This document shows, piece by piece, positions 56,480-64,000 of a stretch of 64,000 bases of DNA. Where the stretch lies: NCBI GenBank assembly GCA_011947345.1, contig JAAVTG010000565.1, positions 434,001 to 498,000 of the forward strand. The letters are read 5' to 3'. Origin of the DNA: Phytophthora quininea. Lineage: Eukaryota > Oomycota > Peronosporomycetes > Peronosporales > Peronosporaceae. The translations under genes were made by a program, and so were the position numbers. The notes under the pieces were generated by a model that saw only the letters and a list, made by a program, of their open reading frames with translations, was not told the origin of the DNA and made no database searches. Position 1 is the stretch's first letter. Each line of letters opens with the position of its first letter.

Positions 56480-56647
56480 CTAGTTGACCAGCCACGAACT
56501 CTGTATTGTTTTGCCCAGTCTATTGATGTGTGTAGTCGACGGGTTGTTAGCTCTAGAAGACTTGTCAGGCTTTGCTCGAGCAATACAATCATCCCTTCGA
56601 CTGACTGCCATTGATCTGCTTCCTCGTGTCGATATGTGATCCCCCGC

Positions 56648-57240
56648 CTACTCATGCGAAGCCTTCTTGTTCTCCATTGAGATGTTCTGTTTTTCAATTG
56701 CTAGATCCATCGCCAGCATTATTCTGTGGCAAATGTCCAAGCAGTAGCCTTTGACTCTGGTTGCTGGGTTACCAGTCCAAGCATCAATGTCTGCTTGTAG
56801 CTGATGAATACCTTGAGCGTAAATAATCGCGATTGCTTCTTCTTCTGAATGGTTCTCATCTCTGAAGACGGCCAAGTTCCTTAATACATGGAGTACTGGT
56901 GCTGTTGTCGACCATATTCGCCATAACATTCGCATAGCTTCCTCATGCTGCGGAAGCCACCGTCCAATATATTGGCTAGCCACGTACTTGGAGTGGGGCT
57001 CTAGTACGATATGTGTCTGCGTAAGGATCGTGACACTGACATACCCAACGATATCCTCGTCCTGGACACGGGTCTCCGTCGTCTCTGTGGCAATGAGCCA
57101 CTCTACACCGGCACGACGGGGTTTTCCGTACAAGTCCACGGTCGTTCACAGTGTACGCAAATGCAGTGCCGTCTAAATGTGCGCGTTGACCGTTGGTGAA
57201 CTTTTCCTTCTTGATCACGGTAGCGAGGGGCTGACTGGTT
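56648..57240 (-). pseudogene. Inverted partial vault-protein copy fused to an unknown reading frame
   Basis: On the minus strand, 57240-57000 reads like the vault repeats of the intact gene: ATCAAGAAG followed by DGTAFAYTVNDRG, then LYGKPRRAGVEWLIATETTE and DEDIVGYVSVTILTQTHIV, matching VYGNPRRAGEEWLITTQTTE and DEDIVGYVSVTILTHRQYC-like sequence in MVP. It lacks the intervening repeat part and all other domains. The same frame continues for about 110 more residues of unknown type (NHSEEEAIAIIYAQGIHQLQ; CLDICHRIMLAMDLAIEK) to a stop at 56648. It is most likely a truncated inverted duplicate that captured neighbouring sequence. An expressed chimera is possible but unsupported. Confidence 0.6.
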
Positions 57241-57855
57241 AGCAGCAGGCCACGAACTTGAAGTGCTGGATCAGATTGTGATCATCTTGTCGGTCAACGC
57301 AATCGAGTGCTTGTTGCGTCCATGTCATCGAGATCTTCTTGCACCGAGCGTCGAGCATTCACAGCCAGCCAAAGGTCCGCGAGCGGTTTCCCCCTGCGGG
57401 TTCTACGGAAATGACTGCATGTCACGTGGGAATTTTAAAAATGCTATCTTTTATCTTGCGGTTTGCTATGATTTGACTCCTTCTTCTTTTTCGCCAATCA
57501 CTGGCGCGCCATTATTCCGCTCCACTAGGGTTGGTGGCGCTTATTGGGCATTTCGAGCACCTCTACAAGCGTCGAGGAAGCGTTCACGTGGAGTGTTCTC
57601 AGCTGCGACTGCGCGCCTCCGCTCTCGATTCGAGGCGGCTGGCTGTCTGGTGTCTGCGTCTGTCTTCTCTCCGCCGCAAGCGCGGTGTCTGGACGTGGCC
57701 TGGAGCCTTCGCAAGCAGCGCGACAAGTTGGCGCGTCTTTCAAGCGCCTCTGCACCGCCGTTCTCCGTCGATCCCAGCTAAACAAGAGGCCCCAAGTGTC
57801 CCCCAGAGTGCTCTCAAGCGTCCCTAAGAGTTTACATCGCTACCACTGCCCGACA
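57241..57855. other. Intergenic region
   Basis: About 600 bp. The frame beginning 57544 is open into the next gene but has no conserved content before ATG 57856. A likely promoter. Confidence 0.4.
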
Positions 57856-60699
57856 ATGAGCGACAACTGGCGCCTGGACGTCAAGTTCCAGGGCCGCTCC
57901 ATGGACCTCGTCGGACGGCTGCCAGCCGAGAAACGCTCGCTACTGAGGGACTTCCCTCGCCGCCTGGCGGTGGGGACCAAGGCCAAGCTGTCCGCCATCC
58001 CCCAGAAGGGCTTCTTCTGCAAGTTCTTCGCCAAGAACTGCGAGGAGATGAAGGTGTACATGAAGAAGCACGAGTGCGCGCTCTGCGTGCAGTTCGTGGC
58101 CTCGACGTTCAATTTCACGCTGTATCTGTTGGTGCCGGTGGCGTTGAAGGGACTCAAGTGTCTGCATCGACTCAGGAAGAGCGGTACGTGGTGGAGGGGA
58201 GATGAAAGTGAAAAGTTGAGTGCTGACTTAGTGGTGATGCGTGTTCCTACAGGAGCGAGTCCCGAGTCGATCAAGTCGCTGTGCACGGATCGGGATGGAG
58301 TTGTTATCGGTTTTATAGTGTCGGAAGTGAACGTGGAGATGGAGGAGAAGCTCCACGAGAGGATGAAAGTCATGGAGGAGCTCGAGTCGACTGCGAAAGC
58401 CATCTCCACCACGTTCGGCGACCCGATGCTGGAGTTCGACTTGCTGATTGATCAGTTGGATACTAAACCGTCGGCGATCCAGGTGAGTTGAAGTTGACGT
58501 CGTGTTGCTAGACGAGTGCAATGGGTTGGTGCTCATGCATATGCGCTTTAATTCGGATTGACAGGCTTGCTCGAAGTTTATCATCCGCCATCAGCATCTG
58601 CATGACGCTATTTGCACCAAGCTCTCGGCGGCAATGGATTCGATGCAGTCGCCAAAAGCCCGCGCGAATATTGTGTACGTCGTTCATGATGTGATCAAAT
58701 CGGTGCGCGCGAATTATCCTCAGAAAGAGCGAAATGTCAAGATGCGGGAGTCGTCGTTGGTGCTATCGCTGGAAAAGATCTTGTTCCAGTTGGCGCAGAA
58801 GCTGAAAGGCGATGCGAAACACAACGTACGTACTGTATGCGTGTGGAGGAAGCGCTTCTGCATTTTAATGGCTATGGCTTGTTTGTATTCCGTTTTATAG
58901 CTGAATGTTCGAGCCGTATTCGACTTTGGACGAAGTGGGGTTGCAGTACTCGACACCGTTTGAAGATGAGGAAGGAGCAGCGAGACACGACTCCATGCTG
59001 AAGATTGACGAGACGTTTGAGATGTTGGAGCGGGAAGTATCCCTGGTTTCAGATGCCTCTACGTCACCAGTGAAGCCGTCGGCGCCCCCTGAAGTCTTGG
59101 CATTTATGAAGACCCACAGCATTCAGCCTGGTCCGTGGGAGATTTACCTTGGACGTGCATCTGATCAAGAGATGGAGGAAATGGATGCCGTTGTCAACCT
59201 GAACGCGACGTATTTCGGCTTTAACCACTGGCGTCCATCGGATAAAGGAGGTCGACGAGGCGGAGAACTCTTTCTGCACCACTACGCAAAGATGTTCATG
59301 CCGTGGATCCTGCATCCGTCGTCATCACCGAATATGAGCTCTGGAAAAGAAAGCGCGCAAAGGACTCGCTACAACATCTTCGCGACGCCTTCTTGTGCAC
59401 GTGGGACCTTGATTCCGCCGCCCAGCGCGCTATCTCTGACATCGACCGGTCCCTATTGGACGATATGTGGAAGAAGATGGAGACGGAGAGATGCCAAAAT
59501 CCCTCGGCGTTTGTGTTTGGAAAAGTTCGCCGAATGAAGACTATTCAGTTTGCAAACAGCCCTGCAACAGAAGCTGTGTTGAAGGCCATCGAAGACGAGT
59601 CCAAGGTGGTTCCTAGCCGACTGGTTGCGGATCTTGTGAAGGTTTTCAGCTTGGACACGATGGCACGCGAAGCGATAGCTAAGGTAAAGTCGAAGGCCGA
59701 CCTGTGCTATATCGCGAAGGAGCTCTGCCATCGTTGTCGTCACCACATGGTCGCAAACCCGTCCGTGCACATGGTTAAACTCTGTCAAAAAGTGAACGCT
59801 ACTAAGAATCCGATGAAAGCTTACTCTTCCGCCATGAAGAGTATGATCTCTCGGCAGATGAAGATTTCGTCGATGTTCGACAAGGAAGCAAAGTACGTTG
59901 CTTGTGCCTGAAAGAACGATTTGGGAGAAACAATATTAACGTTGTGTGTGTTTTCAAACAGGAAAAAGCGAAAGCTGGAGAGCATCAGCGCATCGTCCTC
60001 GCCCATGACTGAAAGTGAAGCATCAAGTCCTCACTCCGATCTCACGGATGCCGAGCTGGCTGCTGTCAAACGACGGATTCCGAAGCCTCCCAAGTTGTTG
60101 TTCAAGAAGGTTGATCTGTCCACCATCACTTATCAGGAGACAAACGACAACGGCACCGTGGGGTCGCGGTGTCGGGTATTCCCGACGCTGGAAGGGGGCT
60201 GTTCAATCTGTCCTCGCATACGTGGCCTGCTTTTTCGGTTGTCTGCATCTTTGGTGTCCGCCGAATTACGAAAGAAATGCACCACGACGGGCTCAACAAG
60301 GTGGCGCGCTGTGGTGAGCTAGGAGAGACGTTTGTTGTGGTCAATGGCACAGTGCGCGATGTCGACAAGTTCCAGACGCAGTACGGCCATCGTCTCATGC
60401 CTTTCGACGGGTTGGTGGATGCGGATGGCTCAGTGGGCGGCTTCCCCAACGACCGCGTGTACGAATACCCTGCTGACGTCTATTGGGACGCCTCTGGATT
60501 TTACAACAACTGCATTCTTGTGCCGGGGTGTGTGATCGAGAACCCGCAAGACACGACTAGCCCCATCGTTCTGAATCAGCTGTACATTGTCACGTGGAAA
60601 GAGGTGGCAGTCCGAGAAGAGTTCTTCCTCGCGTACGGAACATCATACTATGAGGACGACGAGAAGACGAGCACCACGAGCGAGGCGAGCAGCGCCTAG
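57856..60699 (+). CDS. Composite protein with helical N-terminal region and SET-like C-terminus
   Basis: Exons 57856-58193, 58253-58482, 58565-58824, 58901-59892, 59962-60699. The N-terminal part (MSDNWRLDVKFQGRSMDLVG) is unrecognised. Exons 2-3 hold a helical domain (LLIDQLDTKPSAIQACSKFI; KARANIVYVVHDVIKSVRAN) that resembles, weakly, an RNA polymerase II CTD-interacting domain. The middle is charged with a basic cluster (KKRKLES). The last exon starts like a SET domain (VAVSGIPDAGRGLFNLSS after one added G near 60162) and ends like one (AVREEFFLAYGTSYY), so a protein methyltransferase is possible. The join at 58901 requires a two-base correction, so two separate genes are an alternative. Other breaks lie near 59290 and within 60200-60260. 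Confidence 0.5.
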
Positions 60700-61231
60700 T
60701 TAGCGAAATAGAGCAGCAGCGAGGCTGAGTAGTCGTAAGTCTTGCTACCAAACGTAATCTAAGATAGAAAAGCGGCATGTACTGTCATGAACTGTAGCTT
60801 TACGTAAGGAAAGCCATGCACCTGCACAGCAAGCAGGGAAATCCTTGGCAAAGGAAGGCGTCTTGGGGCTTCAAACTCTTTTGCAGCGCTAGAACTGTCT
60901 CAGCCTCGTCGTCAAATTGCAAGGCGAGCCTTCCAAAAGGAATGGTCTCGAGCTGTTTGGCTCGGAAAGCCCGGCTGGCGCGAAGGCAGCAGCGAGGCCA
61001 CCGTCTGGGGCGCATGTCGGGGATCTGTCGACTTTCGCGCGAGCTCGGCGCTCGCACAGACAGGTCGAGCCCCATCTTCGTGTGGCTTGCGTTTGAGCGG
61101 TCGCAGCACTCACGGGTGCAGCTCGCTTTGTCCGCCGTCAATTCGTGATTATTATAGCTCAAGCGCAAGCATCTGGGGCTTGGCATTCTTCAATTCGCGC
61201 TGCCCATCCGTTCAACCTTCTTGACATCTCG
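60700..61231. other. Intergenic region
   Basis: 530 bp; frames on both strands lack domains. Nothing supported. Confidence 0.4.
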
Positions 61232-62031
61232 ATGGTGTTCATCTCGCTCGAAGACGTCGTTGCACCGAGCTGCTCTACTACCGGCAGCGACACCTTCAAG
61301 CAGGCAAGTCCCGCTGCATTCCAGGCGACCACTCGCGTCGTGGTGACTCCAGGATCGCTTGCCAAGCAGGACTTGCACACAACGCGCGCAGGACTGTTCC
61401 AGTTAGGATCGAAGCAGGGAGTAGGACCGCAGCACTTTGTGCTCTACGTCTCCGATAGGGTCATGGGCCAGCGATGGGTGCTCGACAAGACCTTGAGCGA
61501 CCACGCTCTGCTGCACAAGGGTGTGCGTCGAGCTGTTGGTAGCTGCTGCAAGTCGTCCTGCTGTGCCAAGTTGCGCCGGCTTGCCAAGGCGGCTCCCAGT
61601 GTCAGCTCTCGCAGAATGTGGGGCCTAAACTCCCACACACAAGACCAGTGCAGCGCCTTCCAGGAGTATCTGAACAGCCTAATGCGAGCCGTCCTCAGGT
61701 GCGACCCTCAGTGCGAGAGCATGCACAAGACCCGCGACCTGCTGGAAGAGTTCCTGGAGATCGCAACCCGGCGCACAGAAGCTGTCGACCGAGCCATCCA
61801 CAACGCCAGCAGCGTCCCATCGTCGACCGCACCTGAAGATCCCTCCACCGGAGCTGCAGCGGCGCGAGCGACGACAGCTCCGAGTGTCCGATCTGCTGTG
61901 GCGACCTCGCCGACGACCGAACGCTACGCTTGCCGTGCGGCCACAACTACCACTCCGGGTGCGTCCAGGTGTGGCTAAAGCTCCAGCACACGTGCCCAGT
62001 GTGTCGTCTGCAGGTCGATCTCTCTTGCTAG
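61232..62031 (+). CDS. RING-H2 protein with PX-like N-terminal region
   Basis: Single exon. The C-terminus carries a RING-H2 finger: CPICCGDLADDRTLRLPCGH followed by NYHSGC and CPVCRLQVDLSC, with correct C3H2C3 spacing, so an E3 ubiquitin ligase is likely. It is reached after adding one base near 61862 in the GCGGCGCGAGC stretch. The N-terminal 190 residues (VVVTPGSLAKQDLHTT; FVLYVSDRVMGQRWVLDKTL; QCSAFQEYLNSLMRAVLRC) resemble the divergent PX-type modules paired with RING fingers in oomycetes; that part is from memory and less sure. ATG 61232 is chosen because upstream Met codons precede unconserved sequence. Confidence 0.75.
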
Positions 62032-62171
62032 CACGCACTTGGTGTTGCATCGACATATCCACTAGAGTAAAATAAAAGCGCTACGAAGAAAGCGAAAGCC
62101 ATTAGAATACTGGAGCAACTTCGCTGTCAATGGTAGCAGCACAACTGTAAGACTTCAACGACTTCGACCAC

Positions 62172-62179
62172 TATATAAG
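62172..62179 (+). promoter_or_regulatory. TATA-box-like element
   Basis: TATATAAG lies 47-54 bp upstream of ATG 62226. TATA boxes are uncommon in oomycete promoters, so the match is of interest but unproven. Confidence 0.35.
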
Positions 62180-62225
62180 TGTTCTTCGGCTTAAGTACGA
62201 GCGACTCCCCGTTATAAAGGCCCCG

Positions 62226-63062
62226 ATGGACAGCAGTATGGCCGTCGACCGGCGCAATGTCCCCGACGAGGTAGCCGCAGCGCTGACCGTCAAGGTCGGC
62301 GAGGTCTCGCGCACGTCTCGCAAGCACCTGTCCATCGTGAGCTTCCCGTTCCTGCTGTCCGAGGGCTTTGACGTGTTCTGCGCCAAGGCCAACTCGTGCT
62401 GCGCCCGCGAGCTGCAGAACTTCCGGGGCGAGGCCCACGTGCGCACCGACCCAGCGCTCTACATGCGGCCGGGCGCGCACTCCAAGCAGGCGGAGCTGGT
62501 GCCACTCACACACAGCAACTTTGAGGCGCGCGTGGCCCGCAGCTACCGCAACTATCTCAAACGGAAGGCCGTTGAAGCCTTCCAGTGCGAGGTCTACGTC
62601 TACGTGCAGAGGGCCAGCGACCTGCAGCCCAAACGGCGACGCCACAGAGCGTCGACAGTGGGGGACCACGTGCCGTTGCAAACAGAGTTCGTGCAGGACA
62701 ACCGGATCCCCGGTGGTGATGTGAGCGGTGCAGTGATCAGCACGGCGGACCCAGGCTTCAACCAAGAGGTGGGGGTCAAGAGGAAGAGAGCAGTGGTGCA
62801 AGCTATCCAAGCAGAGGAAGTGGAGATCCAGCGACAGCTCTATCAACCGTTGCGGACGCAACCAGTGGAAGGCTACCGCTCGGTTCGGATGATCCTCAAC
62901 GGAGCAGTTGTACCCGTGCAGGTCAATGTGCAGGACCTGTTCGCGTGCATCACGGGGCTGCAGCAGCAACCGTCACCCGCGTCGACGATCAGCGAAGAAG
63001 GGATCAAGGACTCTGACAATGGTGCTGAGGTATCCCATGCGACGGCGTCCGACGAGATTTAG
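62226..63062 (+). CDS. Hypothetical oomycete protein, 278 aa, intronless
   Basis: An uninterrupted frame with strong coding bias and no frame error. N-terminus VDRRNVPDEVAAALTVKVGE; the middle is basic (QPKRRRHRASTV; VGVKRKRAVVQ), with a possible nuclear signal. Near the end SVRMILNGAVVPVQVNVQDL resembles a short motif (LNGxxVPVxVxVxDL) that I recall from a large lineage-specific Phytophthora family, some members of which sit near transposable elements. No catalytic domain is visible. Function unknown. Confidence 0.6.
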   Translation: MDSSMAVDRRNVPDEVAAALTVKVGEVSRTSRKHLSIVSFPFLLSEGFDVFCAKANSCCARELQNFRGEAHVRTDPALYMRPGAHSKQAELVPLTHSNFEARVARSYRNYLKRKAVEAFQCEVYVYVQRASDLQPKRRRHRASTVGDHVPLQTEFVQDNRIPGGDVSGAVISTADPGFNQEVGVKRKRAVVQAIQAEEVEIQRQLYQPLRTQPVEGYRSVRMILNGAVVPVQVNVQDLFACITGLQQQPSPASTISEEGIKDSDNGAEVSHATASDEI

Positions 63063-63551
63063 TTTGTGTAGTGGTAAGTCAGTTGGGCCGTTGGTGATAG
63101 CAGCGATCAACGGGCAAACCATGCAGCGTGCATCACTCTATCGCATATATTGAGCGCTTGCTTTTCTACATATGTACTTGCTACTGCTACTACTCGTATC
63201 TGTGGATGCGTGCTTGCGTTTCTTTTCTTGTGTCTTCGAGCTCGTCCAGCAGGCTTCATCTTGCGGTCTTCCGACTTCAATCTTAAGCTTTATCTTCATC
63301 GTCTGCTTGCGGGCTTGATTCGTGTCCTCGAAGGCAGACGGGAGGCGCGAGCGGGCGCGAGGCCAAGTCGTGGCAATTCAAATCAAAATATCATACCCAT
63401 GCAGTCGAGTCGAGCTGCATGCTCTGGGGGCTATGTCACAATCCAAAACTCCAGAAATGCAAATGCAAAATGCAAAATGGCGACGGAGCTGAGCGCAGAC
63501 GGAGGTGAGCGAGGAACCTTCAGGTCTCCGTGGCTCCTACCCACGTCTCGC
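63063..63551. other. Convergent intergenic region
   Basis: 490 bp; open frames without domains. A short ATGCAAA repeat (AAATGCAAATGCAAAATGCAAAATGG) occurs at 63455-63480. Confidence 0.45.
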
Positions 63552-64000
63552 TTAGTACTCGGGAGGCGGCAGACCCGAGGCGTCAAAGCTGCTCCACGAC
63601 GACCCTGAATCTCGTCTTGGCGGACGCGAGCCTGGCGTCGACGATCTTTTGTCCTCCATGCTCTTCAAGTAGCGAAACTGTCCGGGTGGCTGCATGTACG
63701 GGTTCTGCTGCTGCTGGTGCATCTCGTACTGCAGAGGATGTGCTGATCCCCGGAGCCTTGGTGCTGGAACGCGAATTGACCACCCGCACCTCGCTGCAAC
63801 TGCATTTGATGCTGCGGGACAAAAGTCGGCTGCTGTTGAGCTGGAGGAGGCTGAGGCTGAAATGGGTGGTGCTGTTGCGGAGCTTGGTGGTGTTGATATT
63901 GCTGTTGGTATTGATGTTGAATTTGCAACTGCTTCTCCATTGACAGGGGTGGCTGCGGCACTGGGGACGAAGCTCCGAAGTCGCCTCCGTATCCTGAAGC
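63552..64000 (-). CDS. Gln/Pro-rich protein, 3' part only
   Basis: A minus-strand reading frame open to the right window edge, so the N-terminus is missing. Content: GYGGDFGASSPVPQPPLSME, a dense Gln/His run (QIQHQYQQQYQHHQAPQQHH), then HQQQQNPYMQPPGQFRYLKS and a Ser/Arg/Pro tail ending WSSFDASGLPPPEY. One base is missing near 63738 (CCTCTGCAG), where the frame changes. Such composition is typical of transcriptional regulators or RNA-binding scaffolds; no domain is visible in this part. Confidence 0.6.
   Translation of the reverse strand, partial: FRIRRRLRSFVPSAAATPVNGEAVANSTSIPTAISTPPSSATAPPISASASSSSTAADFCPAASNAVAARCGWSIRVPAPRLRGSAHPLQYEMHQQQQNPYMQPPGQFRYLKSMEDKRSSTPGSRPPRRDSGSSWSSFDASGLPPPEY

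Noticed and set aside
57544..57855. N-terminal extension of the SET-like composite gene from 57544
   Set aside because: The stretch is open but Cys/Ser-rich without conserved content, and a good ATG context (ACAATGAGC) lies at 57856.
62127..62969. Long minus-strand frame of 280 codons opposite the hypothetical gene
   Set aside because: It is the mirror of a strongly biased coding strand; composition is Arg/His/Leu-rich without domains.
1..64000. CRISPR arrays, tRNA/rRNA genes, bacterial operators or rho-independent terminators
   Set aside because: No repeat-spacer array and no B-box-containing tRNA fold were seen; the gene structure is eukaryotic, so bacterial signals were not called.

Overview
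The window is nuclear DNA of an oomycete, most probably a Phytophthora or close relative. The evidence is: protein genes broken by short GT-AG introns (about 55-113 bp, donors often GTACGT or GTGAGT); small intergenic gaps; a single MEF2-type MADS-box gene; a PC4 coactivator with two PC4 domains; and a eukaryotic repertoire (ER-type E2, OTU1/YOD1 deubiquitinase, THOC1, major vault protein, MBOAT acyltransferase, EF-hand proteins, six-helix K+ channels). Nothing bacterial or viral is present. Layout. 1-9.7 kb: cyclic-nucleotide-binding protein, bHLH factor, small acidic-tailed protein, tandem-PC4 coactivator, MADS-box factor, UBE2J-type E2. 9.7-11.7 kb: organellar GatB. 11.8-20.5 kb: seven paralogous alpha/beta hydrolases in mostly alternating orientation, with one short-chain dehydrogenase inserted. 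21.1-26.0 kb: one very long gene that reads as two K+-channel/cNMP modules in one polypeptide. 26.4-33.1 kb: MBOAT lysophospholipid acyltransferase and a large EF-hand protein. 33.2-34.6 kb: UPRT-like protein with a degenerate PRPP loop. 35.7-49.0 kb: six MFSD8-like MFS transporters (one a clear pseudogene, two a near-identical inverted pair) around an OTU1 gene. 49.9-64 kb: THOC1, ankyrin/coiled-coil protein, major vault protein plus an inverted vault relic, a SET-like composite gene, a RING-H2 protein, an oomycete-specific hypothetical, and a Q-rich gene running off the right edge. A dominant property is that most genes carry apparent one-base deletions, mostly at short homopolymers and almost always in the same direction. 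I read these as unpolished-assembly errors, because protein similarity resumes at once in the expected next frame. Gene models are therefore given as spans with exon borders and frame breaks described. Real lesions (a TAG plus an 11-nt deletion in one transporter copy) are separated from these. Functionally the region is housekeeping (transcription, mRNA export, ERAD-type ubiquitin handling, organellar translation) interrupted by two locally expanded families: hydrolases and transporters.
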